NCBI RefSeq assembly: GCF_902141845.1
Contig: NZ_CABFPH010000056.1
Location: forward strand, 1 to 35,719
Direction of reading: 5' to 3'
DNA length: 35,719 nucleotides
DNA from: Methylobacterium symbioticum
Lineage (GTDB): Bacteria > Pseudomonadota > Alphaproteobacteria > Rhizobiales > Beijerinckiaceae
Shown here: piece by piece, positions 1-7,649 of the stretch
Position numbering within the stretch: the first letter of the stretch is position 1
Layout: each line of letters opens with the position of its first letter
Position numbers and translations under genes: made by a program
Notes under the pieces: model-generated
What the model was told of the DNA's origin: nothing
The model's database searches: none
Seen by the model: only the letters and a program-made list of their open reading frames with translations

Positions 1-786
1 AGGCCGGTGCCCGTGCCCGTCGGGCCCGGCGGCCTCGCGGTCGCAGCGGCGCGGGCCCTCGAGCCGGCCGCGCGGCTGGCCGTGGTGACGCCGGCCCACC
101 ATTACCCGCTCGGCCACGCCATGAGCCTGGAGAACCGGCTCGACCTCCTGGCCTGGGCCCGCGCCGCGGGCGGCTGGATCGTCGAGGACGATTACGACGG
201 CGCCTACCGCTATGCGGGGCGCCCGCTCGCGCCGCTGCGCAGCCTCGATCGCGACGGCCGCGTGATCTATGTCGGAAGCTTCTCGAAGGTGCTGCTGCCG
301 GCCCTGCAGCTCAGCTACCTCGTCCTGCCGCCGGGCCTCGCCGAGCCGGTGCAGCGGGCGCTCGCCGAGGCCGGCCCCGCCCCGGCGGGCCTCGGCCAAG
401 GTGCCCTGGCCCGCTTCATCGCGGAGGGCCACCTCGCCGCGCATCTGCGCCGCACGCGCCGGCTCTACGCCCTGCGCCAGGACGCCCTGCTCGCGGCGGC
501 GGGACGGCACGCCGACATCCTGGACGTGGCGCCTCTGGCCGGCGGGATGCACCTCGTCGCCCGGCCCGGCCCCCTCTGGCCGTCAAGCCTGGGCGACGCA
601 CGGGCGGCCGCGGCCTGCGCGGCGGCCGGGATCGCTGCGGTGGCGCTCTCGGCCTATCACGCGGGCCCCGCCGCGAACGCCGCGAGCCCCGGCCTTCTCC
701 TCGGCTACGCCGCCGTGCCGGAGCCCGCGATGGCGCCGGCAGTCGCACGGATGGCCGCGGCCTTGCGCGGCGCGTCGGCGGCCTGA
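1..786 (+). CDS. MocR/PdxR-type PLP-dependent regulator, C-terminal part (5' end outside window)
   Basis: The reading frame is open from the first base, so the gene starts upstream of the window; about 261 residues are visible. They match the aminotransferase-like (fold type I) domain of MocR/PdxR regulators, which have an N-terminal GntR winged helix and a C-terminal PLP-binding domain. Visible signatures are the cofactor-binding Asp region WIVEDDYDGAYRYAGRPL and the PLP lysine in VGSFSKVLLP, followed by a typical small domain with the conserved GGMHL segment. The DNA-binding domain is not in view, so a stand-alone aminotransferase cannot be fully excluded, but the EDDYDGAYR motif is characteristic of MocR proteins. 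The family usually controls vitamin B6, GABA or amino-acid genes; the target here is unknown. The gene converges on the secreted-protein gene at 807-1253. Confidence 0.85.
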   Translation, partial: RPVPVPVGPGGLAVAAARALEPAARLAVVTPAHHYPLGHAMSLENRLDLLAWARAAGGWIVEDDYDGAYRYAGRPLAPLRSLDRDGRVIYVGSFSKVLLPALQLSYLVLPPGLAEPVQRALAEAGPAPAGLGQGALARFIAEGHLAAHLRRTRRLYALRQDALLAAAGRHADILDVAPLAGGMHLVARPGPLWPSSLGDARAAAACAAAGIAAVALSAYHAGPAANAASPGLLLGYAAVPEPAMAPAVARMAAALRGASAA

Positions 787-806
787 AATCCGGCCGGCCG
801 CCGGGA

Positions 807-1253
807 TCACCCGGCCGGCGGCGTCAGGGTCAGCTTGCCCGTGAAGGGCTGCGACTGGTTGCGCGCGCTGGTGCAGGCGTAGCTGTGGTCGCCGGCGCCC
901 AGGGTGCGGAATCGGAGCGTGCCCTGGCCGTTCTGCTTGACGAGATAGCCCTTCTCGCTCGCCACGTGCACGAGGTCGCCGTCAGCGTGGAGCACATGCG
1001 CGTTCTCGAACTGGCCCGGCGCGGTGATCGTCACCGGCGCGTTCACCCGGCTCACCACGTGGAGCGCCACGTTGGTGTCGGCCGGCAGGCGCAGCTCGGC
1101 GGGCGCGCAGACCGGCTTCCCGTCCGCCTCGCTGATCGTCAGTTCCACGGGCGGCATCACGTCGGTCGCGGGTTTCGGCAGGGGCTTCGATTCGGCATGC
1201 GCCGGGCCGGCGAGGGCCAGTCCGAGGGTGCAGGCGGCGAGGAGCTGTCGCAT
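807..1253 (-). CDS. Secreted small protein of unknown function, possibly a cupredoxin-like beta-sandwich
   Basis: This gene encodes about 148 residues. It begins with a clear Sec signal peptide (MRQLLAACTLGLALAGPAHA), so the mature protein should be periplasmic. The start at 1253 is preferred over an upstream in-frame start at 1292 because it sits directly before the signal peptide and has GGAAGG a few bases upstream. The mature part is rich in beta-type segments and ends in a stretch with GDHSYACTSARN and a terminal strand pair, which resembles small cupredoxin-fold proteins. I do not see a complete type-1 copper motif (Cys-x-x-x-His-x-x-x-Met), so copper binding is not supported. It lies between two converging or co-directional unrelated genes, and no function can be assigned. 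Confidence 0.7.
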   Translation of the reverse strand: MRQLLAACTLGLALAGPAHAESKPLPKPATDVMPPVELTISEADGKPVCAPAELRLPADTNVALHVVSRVNAPVTITAPGQFENAHVLHADGDLVHVASEKGYLVKQNGQGTLRFRTLGAGDHSYACTSARNQSQPFTGKLTLTPPAG

Positions 1254-1348
1254 GGGATCCTTCCGGGGTCCTCTCGGCCGGGCGGCCGTCATCCCGAGGA
1301 CAGGTCCGGCTGCGGGGCCCCGGTTCCGACGCGCGACGCGGCGCCGCG

Positions 1349-3253
1349 TCAGGGCTGGCCGATGATCGTGCGGCGGTCGCCCGCGCGGCGGGTGAAGCCG
1401 GCTGCGTCGAGATGCTCCAGGAGCGGGATCGAGAATTTTCGCGAGATGCCGAGCGCCGCACCGGCCTCGCGGGCGAGGAAGCCCGTCTCCGGCGCGGTCG
1501 CGTTCGGGAAGGCCGTGGCGAGGCGCGCGCGCGCGTCGAGGATCGAGTCCTTGTGGAACAGGACCGCGCGGCGCTGCACGCGGTCCACCGCGCGGATCAC
1601 CGTGCCGGCCCCGATCAGGTAGGTCAGGGCCTCACGGCGGCGCGGGTCTCGCCCCACCGCCTCGGCCTCGTCGGGCGGCGAGAGGCCGGCCCGGCGGAAT
1701 ACGCTCTCCAGGCGGCGCACCACCTCGGTCTCGTTGCGGGCCGGATCGAACTCCGCCCGCCGGTAGAGGGCGCCGGTCTGGGCCACGGCGCCGCTCGCGA
1801 TCAGGTCGCGCAACGCCGCGGAGGTCACCGTCTCGCCGAGGCCGAGCATGCGCAGGATGCGCTCGGCGGCGAGCCCGTGCTCCATCGGATGGTCGCGATG
1901 GTGGCGTCCGAGGGTGGCGAGCAGGCTCTCGCGGAGGGCCGCGAAGGCCGGCGCGCCGAGGAAGCGGTCGCCGATCTCGCGCGCGCCCATCGTCTCGAGG
2001 GCCCGGCGCACCCGATCCGGTGCGGCGCCGGCGAGGCGGGCGAGTTCGGGAAGGGGCGTGCCCGCCGCACCGGCCTGACCGAGCCGCGTGCCGAGGATGT
2101 CGGCCGGGCCGCCGCGGGCCAGGGCGGCAAGGTCGGACAACACCCGCGGATCGTGCCGCTTGCGGCGCCGGGCCACCGGATCGAGCACGCGGCCGCCCGC
2201 GATGGTGACCGAGGGCGCGTCGAGGCGCAGGACGAAGGGCTCGCGCGCCGGCACCGCGATCTCGGATTCGGTGTGGAGCTGGGCCTGTGCCGAGGCGCCG
2301 GGCTCCAGGGCGTCCCGGTCGAGCAGGCGCAGACGCGCCGGAACCTCCGTTGTGCCGAACAGCAGGCGGAGGGCGGTGCCGGAGGCCAGCGGTGTCTCCG
2401 CGCTCGCCGCGGCGGTCAGCGACACGTCGATCCAGCGGCTCTCCGCGAGCAGGCCCGGCAGGCAGAGGGCTTGGCCGCGGGCGATCTCGTCGAGGTCGAT
2501 GCCGCGCAGCGCCACGGCCGTGCGCCGGCCGGGCTCGACGCTGTCGACCGCCCGGCCGTGAACCTGCAGCCCGCGCACGGTCGCCGTCTTGCCCCCCGGG
2601 ACGATGGCGAGGGTGTCGCCGACGCTGAGCCGGCCGCGCCGCAGGGTGCCGGTGACCACGGTGCCGAAGCCGGGCCGGGAGAAGACCCGGTCGACGGGCA
2701 GGTAGGGGAAGCCGTCATCGGCGCGCGGCGGGGCCGCCTCGAGGAGCGCGGCGAGCGCCGCCGTCAGCTCCGGGATCCCCTGCCCCGTGAGCGCCGAGGT
2801 CGCCACCACCGCCGGATGGTCGAGCCCCGCGCGGGTCGCGGCCGCCGCGATCTCGGCCCCACGGGCCGCCAGCATCTCCGGGGTGGCGAGATCCGCCTTG
2901 GTCAGCGCCACGACGCCGCGGCGCACGCCGATCAGCCGGGCGATCTCCAGATGCTCCACCGTCTGCGGCTTGATGCCCTCGTGCGCGTCGACCGCGAGCA
3001 GCACCGCACGCATGCCGGTGGCGCCCGAGATCATCGCCCGGACGAAGCGCTCGTGCCCCGGCAGGTCAACGAGGTCGATCTCGCCGTCGCCGGGCTTCAG
3101 CAGGGCGAAGCCGGGCACGATCGAGACGCCGCGCGCCTTCTCTTCCTTGAGGCGGTCGGTCTCCATGCCCGTGAGCGCCCGAACCAGGGCGGTCTTGCCG
3201 TGATCGACATGCCCGATCACGCCGACAAGGAGGGTCTTCATCGCCAGTGCCAT
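1349..3253 (-). CDS. selB: Selenocysteine-specific elongation factor SelB
   Basis: SelB is a GTPase that delivers selenocysteyl-tRNA to the ribosome at UGA codons marked by a SECIS hairpin. The 634-residue product has the expected length and order: an N-terminal EF-Tu-like G domain with P-loop GHVDHGKT, G3 motif DLPGHE and G4 motif TKAD, then beta-barrel domains II and III, then a C-terminal series of winged helices (roughly residues 370-634) that bind SECIS RNA. The start at 3253 (MALAMKTLL) has a GGAA stretch just upstream; a second Met at 3241 is possible but has no visible ribosome-binding site. The usual partner selA is not adjacent, nor are selD or a selenoprotein gene; the upstream neighbour is divergent and unrelated. 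The gene is intact and presumably functional with partners elsewhere. Confidence 0.95.
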   Translation of the reverse strand: MALAMKTLLVGVIGHVDHGKTALVRALTGMETDRLKEEKARGVSIVPGFALLKPGDGEIDLVDLPGHERFVRAMISGATGMRAVLLAVDAHEGIKPQTVEHLEIARLIGVRRGVVALTKADLATPEMLAARGAEIAAAATRAGLDHPAVVATSALTGQGIPELTAALAALLEAAPPRADDGFPYLPVDRVFSRPGFGTVVTGTLRRGRLSVGDTLAIVPGGKTATVRGLQVHGRAVDSVEPGRRTAVALRGIDLDEIARGQALCLPGLLAESRWIDVSLTAAASAETPLASGTALRLLFGTTEVPARLRLLDRDALEPGASAQAQLHTESEIAVPAREPFVLRLDAPSVTIAGGRVLDPVARRRKRHDPRVLSDLAALARGGPADILGTRLGQAGAAGTPLPELARLAGAAPDRVRRALETMGAREIGDRFLGAPAFAALRESLLATLGRHHRDHPMEHGLAAERILRMLGLGETVTSAALRDLIASGAVAQTGALYRRAEFDPARNETEVVRRLESVFRRAGLSPPDEAEAVGRDPRRREALTYLIGAGTVIRAVDRVQRRAVLFHKDSILDARARLATAFPNATAPETGFLAREAGAALGISRKFSIPLLEHLDAAGFTRRAGDRRTIIGQP

Positions 3254-3619
3254 CGATTCCGATCGGTCCCGTGCCGCGTCCGGCTGGCTGCAAATTCCTA
3301 GTGGGTCAGGACGGGTCCGTCATCGCCGCGCCATGCGGCGATCCGCGCGCGCCGCTCCCGGCTCAGGATTTGAATTGTGCCCAAGCCATTTACGCACGAG
3401 TTAAGCATCGGGCAAGATGAATCTCGTGCGACGCACAATCCCAGCGGGCATCGCGCGGATGCTGCCATCCGCACGCCTGGCGAGAATGCCGGGCGGCACC
3501 GATCCCATCGCCGTCTCGCGCGTTGCCGGGCGGGGCATGAGCCTGCGATAGGTGAGGAGTTGCGATGCGTCCGCGCCCGATGCGGGCAGCGCGACGCTCG
3601 GCCAAGGGGAAGGATCTGC
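3254..3619. other. Divergent intergenic region between selB and the CYTH-CHAD gene
   Basis: These 366 bases must hold promoters for both flanking genes. The middle is richer in A and T than the flanks and holds a nested inverted repeat (3374-3439). I see no convincing tRNA-Sec gene or other RNA gene here and no small protein gene with a good ribosome-binding site. Confidence 0.5.
3374..3439. repeat. Nested inverted repeats in the selB upstream region
   Basis: Two pairs of arms are nested. The outer arms are ATTGTGC (3374-3380) and GCACAAT (3433-3439). The inner arms are CGCACGAG (3393-3400) and CTCGTGCG (3423-3430). All arms match perfectly. The arrangement could be a regulator-binding region or an RNA hairpin, depending on where transcription starts. 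No known motif is recognised. Confidence 0.45.
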
Positions 3620-5152
3620 ATGAGCGCGCCGCGCGAGGTCGAATTGAAGCTGGAATGTGGGGGGCCGGATCTCGCCGCCCTCGCCGCCCATCCCCTGCTG
3701 CAGGACGCCGAGGGCGCGCGCGACCTCATCGCCACCACCTATTTCGACACCCCGGACGAGGCGCTGCGCGAGGCGGGCCTGACGCTCCGGGTGCGCCGCC
3801 GGAACGAGCGTTTCGTGCAGACGGTGAAGACGGGCGAGGGCGGTGCCGGCCTGTTCGACCGGGCCGAGTGGGAGATGCCGGTCGCGGGCGAGACGCCCGA
3901 TCTCGCCCTGCTCGCCGAGACGCCTGTTCCCGAGGTGCTGGGCAAGGCCGGAGCCGCCGATCTCGTGCCGCGCTTCGCGACGGTGGTGATGCGCTCCGAA
4001 CGCAGCGTGGGCTACGGCGCCGCGCGCATCCTCGCCACCCTCGACGAGGGCCGCGTCGAGAGTGCCGCCGGCGACAGCCCCCTCTGCGAGCTGGAACTCG
4101 AACTCGCCGAGGGCTCCCCCGGCGATCTCTTCGCCCTGGCCCAGGCGCTCGCCGAGACGGTGCCGCTGCGCATCGGGGTGCGCGCGAAGAGCGCGCGGGG
4201 CTTCGCCCTGCTCGACGGCAAGGGCCTGCGGCCGAGCAAGGCCGAGCCGGTGGCGATGCCGGAGGACGCGAGCGTGGGCGAGGCCTTCCGCCTGATCGCG
4301 CTCGCCTGCCTGCGCCAGCTTCGGCTCAACGAGGAGGTCTTCCTGGCGCATCGGCCGCCCGAGGCGCTGCACCAGATCCGCGTCTCGATCCGCCGCCTGC
4401 GCTCGGCCTTCTCCCTGTTCAAGCCGGTGCTGGAAGGCGATCCGCGCGCGGCCGCGCTGTCGGAGGAGATCAAGCGGGTCACCGAGCCGTTCGGACCGGC
4501 GCGCAACCTCGACGTCTTCCTCGCCACGACGCTGCCCGCCGAGATGGAGCGGCGTCCCGACGAGCCGGGCCTCACCGCCCTGCGCGCCCGCCTGGAGGCG
4601 GAGCATGCCCGCGTCTATGCCCGGGTCTTCTCCGTGTTGGAGGCTCCGGAATGGCGGGTGCTGCTCCTCGACCTCCTCGCCTGGATCGAGACCGGCGCCT
4701 GGCGCGCGCTGCCCGCCGCCAACGCACCGGCGCAGGATTTCGCCGCCGAGACCCTCGACCGCTTCCGCCGCCGGGTGAAGAAGCGTGGGCGCCATCTCGA
4801 CCACCTCGATCCGGAGGAGCGCCACCGCGTCCGTATCGCCGCGAAGAAGCTGCGCTACGGTGCCGAGTTCTTCGCGGCGCTCTATCCCGGCAAGAAGGCT
4901 GGCAAGCGCCACAAGACCTTCGTCTCGGCTTTGTCGGACCTCCAGGACCATCTCGGCGCGCTGAACGACCTCGCCACCGCCCACCACGTGATGGCGAGCC
5001 TCGCCGACCCGGAGGGCGCGCCCGCCGACGGCCAGACCGCCTTCGCGGCCGGGCTGACCGCCGCCGACAACGAGGCCCAGGCCGACGCGCTGCTCGCCAA
5101 GGCGGCCGAGGCGCATGCGGATCTCGTCGACGTGAAACCCTTCTGGCGTTGA
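3620..5152 (+). CDS. CYTH and CHAD domain protein (inorganic triphosphatase / polyphosphate-binding family)
   Basis: The 510-residue protein joins an N-terminal CYTH domain (about residues 1-200) to a C-terminal CHAD domain (about 220-505). The CYTH signature ExExK appears as EVELK at residues 6-10, followed by the expected tunnel strands with many charged residues. CHAD has its conserved His/Arg/Lys repeats, seen as HQIRVSIRRLRSAF and HRVRIAAKKLRYGAEFF. In this family CYTH usually hydrolyses inorganic triphosphate (as in E. coli YgiF) and CHAD binds polyphosphate; applying this here is by family membership. The start at 3620 is chosen because GGGGAAGGA precedes it and the CYTH motif follows at once; longer upstream frames lack support. 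The carboxylate-amine ligase follows 66 bases later on the same strand, perhaps co-transcribed. Confidence 0.92.
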   Translation: MSAPREVELKLECGGPDLAALAAHPLLQDAEGARDLIATTYFDTPDEALREAGLTLRVRRRNERFVQTVKTGEGGAGLFDRAEWEMPVAGETPDLALLAETPVPEVLGKAGAADLVPRFATVVMRSERSVGYGAARILATLDEGRVESAAGDSPLCELELELAEGSPGDLFALAQALAETVPLRIGVRAKSARGFALLDGKGLRPSKAEPVAMPEDASVGEAFRLIALACLRQLRLNEEVFLAHRPPEALHQIRVSIRRLRSAFSLFKPVLEGDPRAAALSEEIKRVTEPFGPARNLDVFLATTLPAEMERRPDEPGLTALRARLEAEHARVYARVFSVLEAPEWRVLLLDLLAWIETGAWRALPAANAPAQDFAAETLDRFRRRVKKRGRHLDHLDPEERHRVRIAAKKLRYGAEFFAALYPGKKAGKRHKTFVSALSDLQDHLGALNDLATAHHVMASLADPEGAPADGQTAFAAGLTAADNEAQADALLAKAAEAHADLVDVKPFWR

Positions 5153-5218
5153 TCTCTTGTCCCGGAGGCGCCGGCCCGGTTCCCGTGAGCGGGTCCGGCG
5201 CATCCACGGAGACGACCC

Positions 5219-6343
5219 ATGGCTGAGTCCTACCGCTTCGGCATCGAGGAGGAGTTCTTCCTGGCCGATCGCGGCACGCGCGGCGGCCCCGGCCCGCTTG
5301 TGGAGGAGTTCCACGCGGCGGTGGAGGCGCGGCTGGACCATGCCGAGCGCGAGCTCCAGCGCATCCAGATCGAGACCTGCTCGCCGCCCTCGGACAGCTT
5401 TCCCGAGACCGAGGCCCGGCTCGCCGCCCTGCGCGCCGGGCTCGCCGAGATCGGCGCCGAGCACGGCATCGCCGTCTTCGCCGCAGGCACTCACCCGACC
5501 GCCCTCTGGCGCAGTCAGCGCGAGACCCCGGCCGAGCGCTACCGCGGCATCGTCCACGACCTGCGCATGATCGGGCGGCGCAGCCTGGTCTGCGGCGTGC
5601 ATGTCCATGTGGAGGTGGCGCGCCCCGAGGACCGGGCCGATCTCGGGCGCCGCCTGCTGCCCTTCCTGCCGCTGCTGCTGGCGCTCTCGACCTCCTCGCC
5701 CTTCTGGCAGGGGCGCCCGACCGGGCTCGCCGGCTACCGGCTGCGCGCCTATGCCGAGCTGCCGCGCACCGGACTGCCGGAGCTCTTCGACGATGCCGAC
5801 GACTACGCGCGCTACCTGCGGGTGATGACGAGGGCGGGGGCGATCGCGGACGCCACCTATCTGTGGTGGAACCTGCGCATCTCCGCGAAATACCCGACGC
5901 TGGAGCTGCGCATCGCCGATGCCTGCCCGCTGCTGGCCGACACGCTCGCGGTCGCCGCCCTGTTTCGCTGCCTCGTGCGCCGGGTCGAGCGGGATCCGGG
6001 CCTGAATGCCCGCCTCACCGGCGCCTCGCGGGGCTTCGTGATGGAGAATCTGTGGCGCGCCCAGCGCGACGGCACGAAGGCCGCCCTGATCGACGAGGCG
6101 CAGGAGCGCGCGGTCCCGCTTCCAGAGGCGGTTGAGGCGGTGCTGGCGCTCGTCGCCGAGGATGCCGATTCCCTCGGCTGCGCCGAGGTCTGCGCCCGGG
6201 CGCGGAGCATCGTCGCGAACGGATCGAGCGCCGACCGGCAATTGCGGACCTACGAGGCGGCGCTGCAGGAGGGCGCCCGCCACCGCGACGCCCTCAACGC
6301 CGTGGTCGACTCGCTGGCCCGGGAGACCGCGGGCCGCCCCTGA
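5219..6343 (+). CDS. Carboxylate-amine ligase of the YbdK / GCS2 family
   Basis: The 374-residue protein has the hallmark of glutamate-cysteine ligase family 2 near its N-terminus (FGIEEEFFLAD, the acidic metal and ATP-binding segment), the downstream CGVHVHVEV strand, and LWWNLRISAKYPTLELRI, typical of the YbdK subgroup. Its length matches YbdK-type proteins (about 370). YbdK has weak glutamate-cysteine ligase activity in E. coli, and the real substrate of most family members is unknown, so 'carboxylate-amine ligase' is as far as the evidence goes. It follows the CYTH-CHAD gene closely and is probably read with it. The pair is followed by a strong hairpin that separates it from the converging DUF6894 gene. 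Confidence 0.9.
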   Translation: MAESYRFGIEEEFFLADRGTRGGPGPLVEEFHAAVEARLDHAERELQRIQIETCSPPSDSFPETEARLAALRAGLAEIGAEHGIAVFAAGTHPTALWRSQRETPAERYRGIVHDLRMIGRRSLVCGVHVHVEVARPEDRADLGRRLLPFLPLLLALSTSSPFWQGRPTGLAGYRLRAYAELPRTGLPELFDDADDYARYLRVMTRAGAIADATYLWWNLRISAKYPTLELRIADACPLLADTLAVAALFRCLVRRVERDPGLNARLTGASRGFVMENLWRAQRDGTKAALIDEAQERAVPLPEAVEAVLALVAEDADSLGCAEVCARARSIVANGSSADRQLRTYEAALQEGARHRDALNAVVDSLARETAGRP

Positions 6344-6360
6344 GGGACGAGTCCGGCCGT

Positions 6361-6398
6361 CCCGGCGGCCTGCTCCTGGGGTGAGGAGCGCCGCCGGG
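6361..6398. terminator. Bidirectional hairpin terminator candidate
   Basis: An extended stem-loop lies between two converging genes. Outer arms CCCGGCGGC (6361-6369) and GCCGCCGGG (6390-6398) enclose inner arms GCTCCT (6372-6377) and AGGAGC (6384-6389). There is no long T-run, as is common in such GC-rich genomes. Confidence 0.6.
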
Positions 6399-6406
6399 CG
6401 GCTGCG

Positions 6407-6676
6407 TTAGGCCGGAGCGTCCTCCCGCCCCTCCGAACCCATGATCGCGGCCGAGCCGGTGACGTGGAAATCGAGCCGGAAGAGAACGAGGCCCACCTCG
6501 TTCGTGACCGACATGGTCCAGTCCTCACCGAGCTTCATGCGCCGGGCGCTGTCGGCGATCACTTCGCCCGCGAGGCGGATCGCCACGTGCTGCGCCTCGT
6601 GCCAATCGGCAAGCTCGCGGCCCGCGTGATCGGGTATGCTGACGCCGTCGTCGATGTTGAAGAAGAAGCGGGGCAC
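6407..6676 (-). CDS. DUF6894 family small protein
   Basis: This 89-residue protein starts MPRFFFNIDDGVSIPDHAG and continues with a GRELADW segment and an A-rich helix. That is the pattern of DUF6894, a family of short proteins found in many copies in Rhizobiales and Methylobacterium (P-x-Y/F-F-F-H/N-x-x-D/N-G, then D-x-x-G-x-E-L). No function is established for the family, and the sequence has no signal peptide or membrane segment. It converges on the carboxylate-amine ligase gene. The frame is closed on both sides and the length is normal for the family. Confidence 0.8.
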   Translation of the reverse strand: MPRFFFNIDDGVSIPDHAGRELADWHEAQHVAIRLAGEVIADSARRMKLGEDWTMSVTNEVGLVLFRLDFHVTGSAAIMGSEGREDAPA

Positions 6677-7043
6677 GCGGCCATTCCACTCAGGAAGGCG
6701 GGAGCGCTGCCGCTCTCACTCACGGGCACGCCTCTGGTCGGAGCCCGCGATTGCCGTCGGTTCTCGCTGAAATCTCCGAGATGCAGCTATTACCTAAGTT
6801 AAGGATGCGGCGATCTTTGGAGTCGGCGGGCCAGTCCAGTCGGAGGGGGCGTCCGGGACCGGCCCGCCGGCCGCGCCGTCGCCGGGGCAGGTGCGGACGC
6901 GGTCACGGAGCTTGAGGGCGGCACTTTGCTGGAATGTGTCGGCGGTGCGACTCATGGATCCGGATGGGACGCTTGCGCCAGGGCCGCCTGCCATGGCCTA
7001 GACTGGCGGCGCATCGCCGTCCCAGAGCCCCATCCACCGCGCC
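6677..7043. other. Divergent intergenic region without a recognised gene
   Basis: These 367 bases lie between the DUF6894 gene and the TerB-like gene. I see no coding frame with a ribosome-binding site and no RNA gene. A possible housekeeping-type promoter for the TerB-like gene (TTGCGC near 6973, CCTAGA near 6997) lies within it, but the match is only fair. Confidence 0.4.
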
Positions 7044-7505
7044 ATGAGCCTTCTTCGTGACCTGTTCGGACGTGTCTCGCAGACCGTGACCGCCTATGCC
7101 GGCGACAGGGTCCTGATGCTCGCCGCAGTCTCGGCCGCCGCCAACGTCATCGTGGCCGATGGCGAGGTCGCCAGCGAGGAATTCGAGACGGCTCTCGCCG
7201 GCCTGCGGGCGAACCCGATCCTGGAGAAGGGCTACGACGCCCTGATGCTGGAGACGGAGCTCTACGACGGCATCGCCCGGGCCCGCACCCGGGCCGGCCG
7301 CGCCGAGAACCTGCGCCATGTGGGCGCCGCCGCCGAGCGGCCGGCCGCCCAGCGCGAGGCGATCTTCCTCATCGCCGCGGACGTGGCCGACCACGAGGGG
7401 ATCGCCGGCGTCGAGGCGACGGCGCTCCTGGAGATCGCGGCGGCCCTGCAGGTCGATCCGGAGGCGCTGCTCAGCGCCTCGCCCGTGCTGCGACGGGAGC
7501 CGTAG
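7044..7505 (+). CDS. TerB-like protein
   Basis: The 153-residue all-helical protein contains two similar acidic segments, VIVADGEVASEEFETAL near residue 36 and DVADHEGIAGVEATAL near residue 112. These are the repeated D-G/H-x-(I/V)-x-x-x-E metal-binding turns typical of the TerB (tellurite resistance) domain. The first segment is the best match to the family motif. TerB proteins bind metal ions and are thought to work at the inner face of the membrane with other Ter proteins. No other ter gene is present here, so a role in tellurite resistance is not supported. It is followed immediately by a strong hairpin, so it is probably transcribed alone. Confidence 0.75.
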   Translation: MSLLRDLFGRVSQTVTAYAGDRVLMLAAVSAAANVIVADGEVASEEFETALAGLRANPILEKGYDALMLETELYDGIARARTRAGRAENLRHVGAAAERPAAQREAIFLIAADVADHEGIAGVEATALLEIAAALQVDPEALLSASPVLRREP

Positions 7506-7536
7506 GGACAGGCATGCGGCGCGCGCATGCCTGTCC
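7506..7536 (+). terminator. Hairpin after the TerB-like gene
   Basis: A perfect 12-base-pair stem, GGACAGGCATGC (7506-7517) and GCATGCCTGTCC (7525-7536), has a 7-base loop and begins right after the stop codon. No T-run follows. It separates the TerB-like gene from the sigma-54-type promoter 12 bases further on. Confidence 0.65.
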
Positions 7537-7548
7537 TATACCCTCCCC

Positions 7549-7564
7549 TGGCACCCCGGTTGCT
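7549..7564 (+). promoter_or_regulatory. Sigma-54 (RpoN) promoter, -24/-12 type, for the M20 amidohydrolase gene
   Basis: The sequence TGGCACCCCGGTTGCT matches the consensus TGGCACGNNNNTTGCW at every fixed position but one. The invariant GG (7550-7551) and GC (7562-7563) are separated by exactly ten bases. Transcription would start near 7575, giving a leader of about 75 bases before the start codon at 7650. Sigma-54 promoters need an enhancer-binding activator; NtrC would fit the function of the gene. I did not find a convincing NtrC site upstream. Confidence 0.7.
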
Positions 7565-7649
7565 CCCACGCCTCCGGTCCTGTCGTCTCCCGGCGGCGGA
7601 CCGTACGGCGTGACGTGTGGCCGGCCATTGCCGGCGAGAGGATGAGAGC

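Noticed and set aside
3254..3619. Possible tRNA-Sec gene next to selB
   Set aside because: I looked for a T-arm (GGTTCGA-type), a long variable arm and a TCA anticodon with pairing ends; none is present.
3401..6283. A 960-codon open frame on the minus strand
   Set aside because: It lies opposite the CYTH-CHAD and carboxylate-amine ligase genes, which have clear family motifs. Its product is a biased Arg/Gly/Ala/His-rich sequence, as expected for an antisense frame in GC-rich DNA.
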